This document shows positions 48,253 to 60,684 of a stretch of 64,000 bases of DNA, piece after piece. The notes beneath the pieces are model-generated. The model worked only from the letters and a program-made list of their open reading frames with translations, was not told the DNA's origin and did no database searches. The translations under genes were made by a program, and so were the position numbers. Source of the stretch: Polytrichum commune (Eukaryota > Streptophyta > Polytrichopsida > Polytrichales > Polytrichaceae); NCBI GenBank assembly GCA_950295325.1, contig OX485803.1, positions 55,135,554-55,199,553 of the forward strand, given 5' to 3'. Each line of letters begins with the position of its first letter. The first letter of the stretch is position 1.

Positions 48253-49418
48253 GTTTAATGCATTTTAGGTTAGGAAGAATGATAATTACTTGGGGCGAGT
48301 TTCCATGTAGGCCGCTCGTGCATCAAATTCTAGTGTGAATAAGGACAAACCCGCTCAAATGTGGAGGGAATAGGCTGAGATATGTTTTTGTATGTGCCAA
48401 CTAGCTACTTCCATTTTCTCATATCTAAGATCACCTCCTCCTCCTGAAACCGGTTTCCAATTCTTTGGTGGCCGACGCTTGTAGGTTAAAGAATTTCTTA
48501 GTGGATGCATGGAAGTCTAGCAGCATGAGTCCACAACCCTCCACATTCTAGCAAACCACCATAATGTGGTTGGATGGATGTTGTGCTTACCGACATGCAA
48601 ACACCTCCGACCCACTATTTTCTACAATCTAGTGGGCAATTGGCCTACACGAAAACTCACCCTTAGCATACTAGAATTGAAGGTCTAAGGTAGGACAATG
48701 GAAAACGGTGAGTGATCATATATGGTGCACTAGACTAGGAGTAGAATGATTTGTGTGTGGACCCAAAATGGCTAATTATAAAAGTGGTGGCTCATAAAAG
48801 ATGCAACTATTGACCGGACAAGTGGGGATCACTTTTGAATGTCATTGAGTTAACCATTTGTGCCTTCTTATCCGGAGTAGGATATTTTAATGCTCAAATT
48901 ATGAAGATTCTATTGTACAAGTAGGGGGGTCTGAATTACTCGTTTCTTTTTTAAAAAATGAAACTAATTATCCGCGAGCACTAAAATCATGAAAGAAAAA
49001 AGCACGTGCTCCTCACCATTTCCTCTACTCCATCTTTAAAGAATGTTGCACACTTTAGAAGCCACTCGCTCTTCTTCCTAACCAGATGACCTTATTTTCA
49101 TCACTTTTTTTTCCCCGTACATCCACCTTATAATAGGCCACCACCGGCCCAATAGTTTTTCCCACTTTTTGGACACACGTGCCATGCAAATTGTTCTCCA
49201 TGCATTTGGCATGGCTAGGTGGAAGCCCGGAGGCCCGAATTCCTTCTTAGAGTGCGTTAATGTCATCCATTTGGAAATCTTATTTTCATCCACTTGGACG
49301 GAACCTCACCCCTTGCCCGCATGCAAAGGCGACTGTGCCCATGCGATTCGCCAACGCCACTTAGACTCCAACGCCAGCACATAATAAGAAAGACGGCCAT
49401 GCAATTTCTACGTAGTGA

Positions 49419-49920
49419 GGGCCACTTCACACACGAGCCAAGAGCCGTGACCATGAAATTGTAAGAGCCCAAAAGAAAGTGTCCAAAGGCCATCCCAAGG
49501 CACCTCCAAACTCATGTAGTGTAGTCACGGACCCTCAAGTGTAGTGTGAAGTCATATGTGCCCGGGCCCTCAACCAAATGCTATTTTAATGAATCTCTAT
49601 TCATGCGGGTCTTCACACATGATACAATATAATTAATCAACAGTTGTGAGCATTCGGAGTGCCATGGTCTCCCGGTTTTGTGTTAGGCCTACCTCCAAGA
49701 GCTGGTTTTTCGAAAATAATCCAAGTGACCATAAAACGTGATCCACTTGATGCCATGTAAGAATCCATGTAGACTTTACATCCATCTTGCATTTTTCATA
49801 CTCCGTTGGTCCCTCAAGTGTAGTGTGAAGCGAACTTGGATCGGCTCCGCCTTTTCCACCAATGAGAGTGCTTGAAGTGTAATGGTCACGGGCTCTCAGT
49901 CTCGTGTGTGAGGTGGCCCT
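49419..49920. mobile_element. GGGCCACTTC element, copy 1 (~500 bp)
   Basis: Ends GGGCCACTTCACACACGAG and inverse CTCGTGTGTGAGGTGGCCC. Two subterminal CCTCAAGTGTAGTGTGAAG motifs are inside. Copies at 53236-53732 (same orientation) and 60196-60684 (reversed) align throughout. Non-coding. A TA or TWA target duplication is suggested at copies 2 and 3 but not exact. Confidence 0.8.
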
Positions 49921-49929
49921 TTGTTTCCA

Positions 49930-50075
49930 AGTCCAACCGGTTACATGTCGTGATGCTTTCGGTTCGTCTTTCACGATTTCATGAATTACATTCCTCTAAA
50001 ATGCCGGGTAATTCTTACATGAAAGTCTTCAACTTCAACCCGTGATTTCTCAAACTCAACGTTCATGTTTGTGAC
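49930..50075 (-). repeat. Dispersed ~200-bp repeat family, copy 5
   Basis: CAAGTCCAACCGGTTACATG, then TTCCTCTAAAATGCCGGG and TTCTCAAACTCAACG, reverse orientation. It abuts the GGGCCACTTC element. Confidence 0.6.
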
Positions 50076-50134
50076 TACACTAATTATCCCGATTAGTGCG
50101 TGTTACTACGTGGAGTTACGTAGTGTTGTAACCC

Positions 50135-50335
50135 GATTAGTGTGGATTACCATTTATGATTATGCATTGGTATAATAGTTTGTTGAGAGTATGATGTTTT
50201 GCCCAAATAATATGACTAGTTAGTATGCACATCAAATAATATGATATAACTTAGTTGGTAAAAACAAAACGATAATGTCGGTAAAAAAATTATAGCACCA
50301 CGTAACTTCAAATTGTAACCCACGCTAATTAGAAT
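50135..50335. mobile_element. Small inverted-repeat element, second copy of the 30455 family
   Basis: TTAGTGTGGATTACC at the left and GTAACCCACGCTAAT at the right, with ATGATATAACTTAGTTGG inside, the reverse of the 30455 copy. Confidence 0.5.
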
Positions 50336-50866
50336 GAAAAGATATTGGATTACAATTACTAAAGTTTATCAACTATTATGCACTTGATAGTGAACAAAAC
50401 TGGGAGAATCTATGTATTTAGTTAACAATTCAACAAACACATATTTATGATAATTATAACCAAATCAAGGGAGGAGTGACTTTTGAATCGGTTTTTGGTA
50501 GATTTGCTAATAAAATACGAACCTTGAGAGGTATAGTTATTGAATAAGAAATTGAGAACTAGGGAAAGGAGCCACTTAAGACCCACACACCTTAGGCTTC
50601 CCATGTACGCTACCTCGGGTCAACTTCAATATCTATTAAGGTATGCGGTGTAATTTGGTTACTTTCTATATATTTGTTCTACCAAACAAAAGGATTGGAA
50701 TCAATGCAAAGTTAACGGTTGGTTGTAGTTGTGAAGCCAAAGAAGCATGAACTTATGAAAGACTTATCAAGCAGGGAAGCAAGACGCGCTAAAGTGATGG
50801 GGTTGGGCTTCCTTTTGATTCACATACTATTTTCATGGCATGGTGGTACATGGGTAGAGAGACTAA

Positions 50867-53109
50867 GGGTTGGTTTACACTATGGACCATGAAGTCGGAC
50901 CATGGAAGATGGCCTTTGTCAACGGTCCGAGTTCATGGTCCGACTTTCATGGTCCGACTTCATAAAAAATTGGGTTTCAGAGCCTTGGGCCCCTCACTAG
51001 GTGTAAACCAAATGTGGACCAAGAAGAATGACCATGCACCAAAAAGTGAAGGTGTTGATTTTTTTAATACATGCCCAAAAAGGGCAATTTTGAGAAAATT
51101 CAAGTTTGACCATTCTCTTGTCTTCTCTTGGGCTTCACTTGTCTTCACTTGTTAAATGTGTCAAAGGTGCAGCTTGCAAATCTTTTCAGAACAATTTTTA
51201 CAAAAAAATGAGCAATTTAATTTGTACATGTTCAGTGTAATTTACATGTGACATGTACCTTGTGTTGTCACTACACTAAATAGGATATTTAGTGTTTTAT
51301 TATATTTAATGTTGTTACCACCCTACCTTGGCCAACACTAAAGTTCAATTCTTTGATAATTAGCATTGGAAGAGTTCCCATTGTGGTTCCTTTGACCACC
51401 CTGATCTATAGTCACTAAACGACTACAAATTTTTTGTTTTCGTTTTGCAATTGTAAATTTAAGAAATGTTTAGGGCATGTAATATACCATTGGAAAGGTA
51501 TTTTCAAGACCTTTCCAACGGTATATTACAAGCCCCAAAATTCCTAAAATTTCAGTTGGTAGAGCAAAAAAAAACAAATATGCACTCAAATTCTTGAGTT
51601 TTAGATGTCCCACATTGTTTGGTGAAACACGTTGGAGCCGGTTTAAGGGGTAGGGCATGGTAGGAATATTATATCTCATGGGCTATGATATGATTAAGGC
51701 ACATAGATGGTAGACTCATTAAAATTTTATTAAATTGGCGTCTCTTTACCATGGGCCCTTGCCTTTTCCTACCAGACCACTCTACCGCAAAACCCGTTGG
51801 ACCATGTCAGTGCATTTATTAGGCCTTAAAAATAATTTTTTGGGGACATCGACCTTCATGGTCCCTCTGACATTTTTTCCTTAGTGTAAGGGCCGGTTTA
51901 CACTATGGACCATGAAGTTGGACAAGGGCTCTGCAAGGCAGCTGATTGGCTGTTGAAGTTCTCCCAGGACAACTTCGGTTTACTAAGGAAAAAATGGCAG
52001 AGGGACCATGAAGGTCGATGTCCCCAAAAATTTATTTTTAAGGCCTAATAAATGCACTGACATGGTCCGATGGGTTTTGCGGTGAGAGAGGCAAGAGGGG
52101 TGGTCTGTTAGGAAAAGGCAAGGGCCCATGTCATAGAAATACAATTTCAATAAATTTTTAATGAATCTACCTTTTATGTGCCTTAATTTTACCATAGCCC
52201 ATGAGACATACCAGCACTACCTTGCCCTACCCCTTAAACCAGCTCACACGTGTTTCACCAAACAACGCGGGACATCTAGAACTCAAGAATTCAAGTGCAA
52301 ATTTGTTTTTTTGGTCTACCAAATGCAATGTTTGGAATTTTGGGGCTTGTAACGTACCGTTGGAAAGGTCTTGAAAATAACTTTCCAACGGTATATTACA
52401 CACCCCAGAATGTTTAAAAAATGCAGTTCCTAAACAAAAAAGAAAAATCTGTAGTGGTTTAGTGACTGTAGATTAGGGTAGTCAAAAGAAGTGCAATGGG
52501 AAATCTTCTAACACTAATTATCAAAGAATTGAAAATTAGTGTTGAGCAAGGTAGGGTGGTAACAACATTAAATATAATCAAACACTAAATATCCTATTTA
52601 GTGTAGTGACAACACAAGGTACATGTCACAGGTAAATTACATTGAGCATGTACAAATTAAATTACTCTTTTTTTTTTGGTAAAAATTGTTGTGAGAAGAT
52701 TTGCAAGCCACATCTTCGACACATTTAACAAGAAGTGAATACAAGTGAAGCCCAAGAGAAGACAAGGAATGATCAAACTTTTTTTTTTTTCAAAATTGCC
52801 CTTTTTGGGCATGTATTAAAAAAACCAGCACCTTCGCTTTTTGGTGCGTGGTCATTCTTCTTGGTCCACATTCGGTTTACACCTAGTGAGGGGCCCAAGG
52901 CTCTCAAAACTATTTTTCTATGCAGTCAGACCATGGAAGTTGGACCATGAACTCGGACCATTGACAAAGGCCATCTTCCATGGTCCGACTTCATGGTCCA
53001 TAGTGTAAACTGGCCCTAATGCGAAGTTGTCATGGGACAACTTCAACAGCCAATCAACTGCCTTGCAGAGCCCTGGTCCAACTTCATGGTCCATAGTGTA
53101 AACTGGCAC
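50867..53109. mobile_element. Outer Harbinger-like element carrying an inverted insertion of its own family
   Basis: The outer copy is 50867-51889 plus 53020-53109 (about 1.11 kb), with ends GGGTTGGTTTACACTATGG and its inverse, and TAA on both flanks (50864-50866, 53110-53112). An intact relative sits inside it in reverse orientation at 51890-53016. Reading across the insertion, the outer copy rejoins to match the inner copy's own sequence (CCTTAGTG-TAA-TGCGAAGTTGTC against CCTTAGTAAACCGAAGTTGTC, shown here only in part). The result is an inverted repeat with arms of about 1 kb. No transposase. Confidence 0.88.
51890..53016. mobile_element. Inner Harbinger-like element, 1127 bp
   Basis: Ends GGGCCGGTTTACACTATGG and its inverse CCATAGTGTAAACTGGCCC, flanked by TAA on both sides (51887-51889, 53017-53019). 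TIR and TAA fit PIF/Harbinger. It contains a conserved internal hairpin at about 52345-52405 (ACCGTTGGAAAGGT and inverse) that is also in the outer copy at 51475-51535. Non-coding. Confidence 0.87.
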
Positions 53110-53235
53110 TAAGCTAGGACGAATTGGTGCTTTGGGAGGGTACTCGGGGCAAAGGCGCATGAATGCATATTTTAATTTTGTGGGACTAAATAATTAATTG
53201 TAATATATCATAGTTTCAAAATTGTGGAGTTCTTA

Positions 53236-53732
53236 GGGCCACTTCACACACGATCCAAGACCATGACCATGGGATTGTGAGAGCCCAAAAGAAAGTGTCC
53301 AAAGGCCATCCCCACACACCTTCAAAATCATGTAGTGTGGTCACGGACCCTCAAGTGTAGTGTGAAGTCATATGTGACCGGGTCCTCAACCCAATGCTAT
53401 TTCAATGAATTTCTGTTCATGCGGGTTCTCATGCATGATAAAATAGAACAAACCAACGGTTATGAGCGTTTGGAGTGGCATGGTCTCCCCATTTTATGTC
53501 AGACCTACATCCAAGAGGTTGTTTTTGAAAATAGTCCAAGTGACCATGAAACATGATCCATTCGATGCCATATATGAATCCATATAGACTTTACATCCAC
53601 CGTGCATTCACATGCTCTGATGGTCCCTCAAGCGTAGTGTGAAGCGAACATGGACCGGCTCCGCCTTTTCCACCGATGAGAGTGCTTGAAGTGTAATGGT
53701 CACGGGCTCTCAGTCTCGTGTGTGAAGTGGCC
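53236..53732. mobile_element. GGGCCACTTC element, copy 2
   Basis: Starts GGGCCACTTCACACACGAT and ends GTGTGAAGTGGCCC; flanks are TTA and TAA. Direct orientation relative to copy 1, with close similarity over the whole length. Confidence 0.8.
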
Positions 53733-54248
53733 CTAATATGGTGGAACTTAGACCTTTCCCCTTACTGAGGAAATCAAGTACACTCTAATATTACACTAGA
53801 ATGTCGACATATTGTGGATTGGGAGATTAACGTTGCATGGTGAACCTTTGCAATCTTCAAATGCATTTTTGGATAACTATTGCAATTTTTTATTTTATCC
53901 AACAACAACCCATCCCTCAAATGCAATCTATGTTACTCCATTGAATATGACACACGTGGTTACGATTTGATCTCTTGTTGTACCAACCCCCACTTAAATA
54001 GCCTTTGTAGTAACAAGCAATGTAAGTCTTGCATGCATTGCCAAGGGGTGCACCTTTCTTGACACATATGAGTATACATGAGTGCATGAAAGGGGTATTA
54101 ATTTGAACTTTTCCGTATAATGTATACATATGTTGCACAAATTATAACTCGTAGTTATATACATGTATGGAGGACGTTTAGAGAATGTTTCATATTTGTA
54201 TTTATATGATAGGGTCACTTATTGAAGCTCATTTATTTGGAAGTATGT
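53733..54248. other. Unassigned intergenic sequence
   Basis: No gene or bounded repeat recognised. Confidence 0.4.
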
Positions 54249-54531
54249 AGGAGGACGAGGAGTGTGATCATGATCACACATTGATTGATTGTTCTAGTGC
54301 ACAAGGTGGTGACAAGGACAATTGTAGTGTTGGAGAAGATAATTCAAACATGTGCAAGGATGATATCACAAAGACAAAATCGACGTAGTCGCAGTTTGAA
54401 AATGATTCACATCAAGACGTGGAGTTGCAAAGTGAGCTTCGACAGGCCTTGGATGTTCTAATTGATGAACATGAAAATGTTGACATGCCCTCTCAATCTA
54501 ATGGAAAGTCCATTGTGGCTTACATAGAGGT
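54249..54531 (+). pseudogene. Exon-like acidic open stretch with one in-frame stop
   Basis: Between a possible acceptor (TATGTAG|GAGGACGAGG) and donor (ATAGAG|GTAGGG) one frame reads as about 94 codons rich in Asp, Glu, Ser and His (EDEECDHDHTLIDCSS ... ELRQALDVLIDEHENVDMPS), broken once by TAG near 54387. Composition and splice-like borders look like a decayed exon or a captured gene piece in a transposon. No known domain was recognised. Confidence 0.35.
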
Positions 54532-54689
54532 AGGGGAGTCGTACTTTTCAGAAGTACACTTGTTAGTCAATTGAATGCCAATCCAACTTGATCTAAAGAT
54601 CTATTGACTCATATTAAGGCTAGCATATTATATATAAAGCCTAACCTCCTTTACCGCTGCAAACCATGATACTATGTTAAATCTTACTT

Positions 54690-55315
54690 ATGATTGTGGA
54701 ATGTTTTTTGAAAGCACTTGAAGCTAGAATTGTCAAATAAAACATCGTAGACCAAGAAACTTTTGCTCCAATTAAGGTTTGGTTTGTTGGGAGAGTTTAT
54801 AAGATGTGTAGAAGATTTTGTAATCGTTGGATGGAGTATAGGGGTCCTATTGACTTGATGTACCATCCATTAAACATGGGGATCAGTTTATGTTGGTGTC
54901 AAAAAGGAACTAACAATAAATGGTGTCACGATCTTACAAAATCATTTGATGGTAAAATTGGAAACAATAATTGTAATAGCCTATGTGACATATATTATAG
55001 ACTCGGATGCTTATGAATAACATCCAAGGGATGAAAAAATCCTCAACAACTTCATTTATGGATGCTAGGGTTTTGACATTATACATATGATAGGGGATTA
55101 TTATTATTCAACAATATATTTGTATACTTGTATTAATGGTTTTATGTAAATGTAGTTTTTTTATGTATACATATTGTCACTTGTATTTTTCATCATTAAC
55201 ATTGTATGTGTATTACTTTATTTTACAAAAAGAAACTTCTATATAGGAGGATCTCGAGTATGTTGCGAATGCACATGGTTCTTGGTTTTTAATTAAAGGT
55301 GCACCCCCACAAATG
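54690..55315 (+). repeat. Dispersed repeat, also present reversed at 62430-62900
   Basis: GTTTATGTTGGTGTCAAAAAGG, given in part as TTTATGTTGGTGTCAAAAAG, and AGTATGTTGCGAATGCACAT with GGTTCTTGGTTTTTAAT recur on the minus strand at 62.4-62.9 kb in the same order and at similar spacing. The frame 54804-55016 overlaps it but shows no known domain. Confidence 0.65.
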
Positions 55316-57737
55316 CTTTAGCTTGCACCCTCGAAAGTCATCCATTCACAAGTTGCTTTACACTCGTACACACAAAACACAACCAGTAGCACTTGGATAT
55401 TAGTTAAAGGGTTACCAATAACTGCCAAGCCGGCCAAGATCACCAGTTCACCCGATTATCTTCATCTTGAACTTGGTCAATAGCGTGCCATCGATGCGGT
55501 CGTGCGTGCCATCGGACGTGATGGCCACCAAGTGCGGTTAGTTTAACTTTTTGCATTGAAGATCTCCGCAATAAAAAAGATGTTCGCCTTCAGCGCCCTG
55601 TGAAACATCTTGTGTGAATGCTAACAAGTTTTACATAAGCAATGGAGCAAAGAAGAAAGCTCAAAAATATTTGTGTCTTACCTACCATAGCAACGCAAGA
55701 CCACTTGCTTGAACCCCATGCTTCACCGCCTTTGCACCAAAAGTTAATGTGCTTGCCCAAACCTTAAGCAAGCCTTACCCTGAAATTGCTTCTACCAAAA
55801 CTTGAGCGAGGTCCCCCATGTCCAGAGCCATTGCAAAACCCAACGGCCATTGAGGAGCACCAACACATTCCTTCCCCTAAAATAATCCCATGACATTTCC
55901 CTCCATACTAACACGCTAGATTCAAATTTGGATTGAAACTACACACTTCTTCATCCAAGTAGTCAAACCCATTATTATTTTATTGAGCCTGCTACACACT
56001 TTAGGGGGATCCTATGTCTATGACCTTAATTTTTTCTACTGATTACTAAAATGGAGGAATTAACCACTCTATTTTACATATAATCATGTGGGGGGCATAT
56101 TTCCAATCCTATGGTAGATCTAACGAAATTATAAGATTTACCCTAAATGAATTAAATTGATCCAATTTTTTTCATCTCACGTGGTTTTCTAAAATTCCGA
56201 AATTCACCTCCCTGAGGCACCTCATTGAATGCTACATCATATGTCCAATCCAATCTAAACATCATAGTTGCAATGAAGCTCATGGATTTCATTGTTATTG
56301 TAATGACAATATCGTGCAATTTGCCCAAAACCGCAAGACGTACAAATATCATAACATTATTCAACTACGTGGTTGTTTTCATTCTATATTTAGAATTTGA
56401 CGTGGTCCTCGATTATCTTACATTCATGGGAAGAAACTTAGAAAATAGGAAGAAACTTAAGCAAGCATGAATAGTGAGAACATTGTGGATAGTGTCGGTA
56501 CTTGCAGTGATATTGATGCTATAAATAATATTTTTAGTGAATAATATTGGGATGAAAAATGTAACATGTGAATAATGTTAGGATGAACAATGATTCATGT
56601 CGGGAGTATATCCCCACCCAAATTCTCAAGTGTCAGCTTGAATGTATATATAGTAAACACACATTCTTACTTTGGTCGGGGTCCCACGTAATGCAGTTGA
56701 CATAGTCCAGGGTCATGGAACCGACCCACATGGTTGAATAATGTTATGATGGATCACTCATTGTTGATTTGCAAAACTTAGGTCGAGACACCACATTGTT
56801 GCCAGTTATTACTACTTACAGTATTGAAGCTATGACACATAATCGCTTGTTTTAACAATCACGAGAGTGCATATCCAATTGCACTACATAAAAATAAAAA
56901 CACTTAAATCGATTTCCATCAACTTGAGAAAAGCAAGAGACCACGCCCACTCCCTTAAGGTGTTCCCCGACATCGAATTTTTTGCTTGCTTGGTTCAGTT
57001 TTGGTCGCATTAGATCCGATAAACTACCAAGTGATTGTGGAGAGGTACCCATTTCTGAATGGAGTGGTTGGCGGTTCAATTCCTGTTGTGAAATCTTCTC
57101 TCTACTTGACGGAAAAAACTAGCTAAGTAGGTAGGAAGCCAAGCGCCCACCCACCGCAAGATAGGCAAGATACCCCACTCCGCACCAAGAGGACTCTTGA
57201 GCAGGGTAGGGCCAACGGGCTCAAATTTAGATCAGATTGTTTGGCGTTGGTTATTTATTTATTTATTTGGTTACATTCTACAATAAATAAATAAAAAATA
57301 GCAGTTTGTTCCACCTACTAAAACATATGCAATCCAACCTCTACATCACCTTGGTGCACACACACTCTAGACCCGGTTGTTGACATACATACCATATTTC
57401 ATGACAATGTGTTCATAAAATTGGTTGTTGTTGTTTTTTTTTTTTTTTTTTTGAGAATTATGTTGTTTATTTCTTCCCGTGCAGGTGAGCACATTCATGC
57501 TCATCTAAAAAACAAGGTGTGCAAAGTGTAGTCGGATGATTACGTAACCCCATTTTAAGTTGGAATGTCCCATCAGATTACATCATTTTGGGAGGAAATC
57601 TCGATTTTGTTGTTGAAGAACTTCCAAAGTCTTGTGGTTTATGTTGAATCCAACTAGGAAAGACGTACAACATCTCAAATAAATTGGAGGATATCACTAC
57701 GAATCATGGTTTCCCATAGTCTTCAGTGAATCATCAA
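55316..57737. other. Intergenic sequence
   Basis: An ATTT repeat lies at about 57248-57270 and a T run of about 20 at 57434-57453. No gene recognised. Confidence 0.4.
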
Positions 57738-58314
57738 GAGGTTGTTTACACCATGGACCACGAAGTCGTCCCAAGGCCTTGTAAAGTTTGTGATTGGCTG
57801 TTGAACTCCTCCCGGGACCACTTTGGTTCACACCAAGGAAAATACAAGAGTGACCATGGAGTTCGAGGTCTCCAAAAGACGTATTTTAGGGCCTACATTA
57901 TTCACTGACATGATCCAACGGGTTTTGCAATGGGAGTGTCAAAAGAAATGCTCTAGTAGAAAAAGGCAATGGCCAATATGACAGAGAAATATTTGTTATA
58001 ATAAAACACATTAATGAATTTTTTTGGGGGGAATAGAAAACATGAAGACAAGAGAAGACAAAAGAATGCTCAAACTTGGATTTTATTTATAAAAAAAATT
58101 CAAAACTGCCCTTTTTTGACCATATATTAAAAAATCAACACAATCATTTTTCGGTCCATGGTCAATCCTCTTGGTTCAAATTTGGTCTACACCTAGTGAG
58201 GAGCCCAAAAGCTTTGTAAATTGATATTTTAAGAAACCGAACCATGGAAGTTGGACCATGGACAAAGGCCATCTTCCAGGGTCCGACTTCACAGTCAATG
58301 GTGTAAACTGGCCA
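57738..58314. mobile_element. Third copy of the Harbinger-like family, internally deleted
   Basis: The left end GGTTGTTTACACCATGGACC and the right end GGTGTAAACTGGCC match the inner element at 51890-53016, in the same orientation; about half of the interior, including the conserved hairpin, is missing. No clean target duplication remains, so it is older or decayed. Confidence 0.75.
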
Positions 58315-58424
58315 CGAGTCGTTGCATTGGAACACCGAGTGTGGTAAAGTATCGGATGGTGCATTGAAGACGATTACGATAAACCATTTTAAGCTTCACG
58401 GCTCCATGGCAATGTCCGGGAAGA

Positions 58425-58615
58425 TTTTTGGGCATAAGCGGTCAAAATGCGAGTGTTACCAAGTCCCACCGGTTTTTACGTTGTGATCACTCGTGTGTTT
58501 CTTCATTAGTTTGAGGTAGGTTCCATATATTCCTATGAAGCGATTGATAATTTCCCCGAAAGTCTTGAACTTCAACCGGTTCATTTGTAACTAGTGATCG
58601 GTTCTCCCCGGGCCA
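58425..58615 (-). repeat. Dispersed ~200-bp repeat family, copy 6
   Basis: CCGGGAAGATTTTTGGGCAT at the left, then AAAGTCTTGAACTTCAACC and CGGTTCTCCCCGGG at the right. This copy shows the probable two ends of the family. Confidence 0.65.
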
Positions 58616-58759
58616 TTCTCCATGGCTTGTTTTGGCAACTCACGATATCGAATATAAAACGTGTATCAAACTTCCATGTCTTTTTCGTTGATTAAACCCC
58701 AAGAGGAAAACATGCCTAAGAGGAAAACGGGTGCAAAGGACCGGGACAACATGTGCCCG

Positions 58760-59190
58760 TACTACAACACACATTGTACGTAGTGTCGTATTGTGTTTTA
58801 AGTCGTCATTGTGTATTCTCTAGTGTGCACACTACTTATGAATAATGGTAGTCTACGAGTACTACCATCCTCACTTGCTCTTGGTTCATCCAAATGCCAC
58901 CTAACTTATTGAAACAAAGTTTGGTATATTTTGTAATCCCAACATTTTTGTAACGAAATCTTGGCATCAACGGTTGAACTTTGGATGAGAACTCATTAGC
59001 AAGTGATAGCGATTGCAACATTGTGAATCTATAGTCCTTAATTAGACTTTCACAAGGAACGATGAATGGTATCGGGTTTATGTTTAGTGTTGGTGACACT
59101 ACACATGCGGTTTACGATTAGTATCGAGCCACGATGGAATAGAATGGGTGACACTAAACACGACATCTAGTGTAACTTATTAGTGGAACT
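58760..59190. repeat. Dispersed TTTAGTGT family, copy
   Basis: Carries TTTAGTGTTGGTGACACTAC and GACACTAAACACGACATCTAG, given in part, like 11.9, 31.9 and 39.7 kb. Confidence 0.5.
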
Positions 59191-59967
59191 CGAAGCCATG
59201 CCATAAATAAGGGATGGGCTTCGAGGGGATGATGCCTTCCTTGGGTTGTCCTACTTGCACACCCATCCGCATACCGATTCACGAAGTTGATGATGGTGGA
59301 TACCTAGCTATGGAGCTTTATAAGGAGGGCGCGTACGACGTCAAGGCCTTCTTTTCGCTCTCGCAAGGAATATCAAGCGATTGGTTAAACATGGTGTGGT
59401 TGTCCTACTTCCTTAAGTGACGTGTCTTGAAAAGCCAAAGCACACCCAAAATGCCATGGCCCTACATGGTCAACAAGAAGCAGATAATGTTTTGGGGCCC
59501 CTCAAGTATCTTCCAAAAAGGGGGGCCGTGCTTTTGAAGACTAACTTACGTGCCACACGTTTGGTTTGGGCGAGTGAGTGAGTGCTCGTGTGAAACCTTG
59601 GGAAGGGGGGGGGGGGCGTTTTATTTAGTGTGGGTGGTGGTACATTATTAGTGTGGCATATCCTACGGGAGGAGTTCAATGATGCATGGGCACTCAATGA
59701 TTGATGGGTTTGTTTAGTTCATTTTATTTTTAATTATGAAAAAAATGTGGTGGAATACGATTTAGCAAACTTGAAACTGAATAATTATTACACATATGTC
59801 ATAAACTAGTGAGTGTCTCCCTATTTCCCTACTCACAAATTCATTGTAAGTTGCACCCTCTTAGCATGAATGAATGACATAGGTGTTTGTGACTAGTAGG
59901 TGCTGTATGTATCCCATGAAAAAGTATAGAATCTTCTAGAAATCTTGTAAACCTCACATGCTTAGAC
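59191..59967. other. Unassigned intergenic sequence with a 12-base G run
   Basis: The G run is at about 59605-59616. The frame 59214-59420 shows no known domain. Confidence 0.4.
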
Positions 59968-60170
59968 CCGGGAAGTTTTTGGGCATAGTAGTCGGTCGAG
60001 ATCCTAGTGATTCTAAATCCGACCGGTTACATGTTGACATCTTCTTGAGGTTTTGCTTCTTTTATTCATTTAAGGTATATTCCTCTATAGATTCCTCTAA
60101 AACGATTGGTAATTCTCTTCAAGTCTCGAACTTCAACTAGTTATTTCTCAAACTCAACCGGTTCTCCCCG
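59968..60170 (-). repeat. Dispersed ~200-bp repeat family, copy 7
   Basis: CCCGGGAAGTTTTTGGGCAT, then CCGACCGGTTACATGTTGAC and CAACCGGTTCTCCCCGG. It lies about 25 bases from a GGGCCACTTC element, as copy 5 does. Confidence 0.65.
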
Positions 60171-60195
60171 GATAGTGGCTTAGACTATCCTCTAG

Positions 60196-60684
60196 GGGCC
60201 ACTTCACACATGAGACTGAGGGCCCGTGACCATTACATTCTCATTAGTGGGAGCCGGTCCAAGTTCGCTTCACACTACGCGTGAGGGACCAACGGAGGGA
60301 GTATGCGGATGGAAGATGGATGTAAAGTCCACATGGATTCCTACATGGCATCGAATGGATCATGTTTCATGGTCACTTGGAGTATTTTTAAAAAAAATCA
60401 CCTCTTGGAGGTAGGCCTAACACAAAATCAGGAGACCATGGCACTCCGAACGCTCACAACTGTTGGTTTATTCTATCTTATCATGTGTGAGGATCCACGT
60501 GAATAGAAATTCATTGAAAAAGCATTTGGTTCAAGGCCTGGTCACATATGGCTTCACACTACACTTGAGGGTCCATGACCACACTGCATGATTTTGGAGG
60601 TGTGTTGGGACGGCCTTTGGACACTTTCTTTTGGGCTCTCACAATTTCATGGTCACGGCTCTTGGCTCGTGTGTGAAGTGGCCC
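60196..60684. mobile_element. GGGCCACTTC element, copy 3, reversed
   Basis: Starts GGGCCACTTCACACATGAG and ends GTGTGTGAAGTGGCCC; the interior matches copies 1 and 2 as the reverse complement. Confidence 0.8.
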
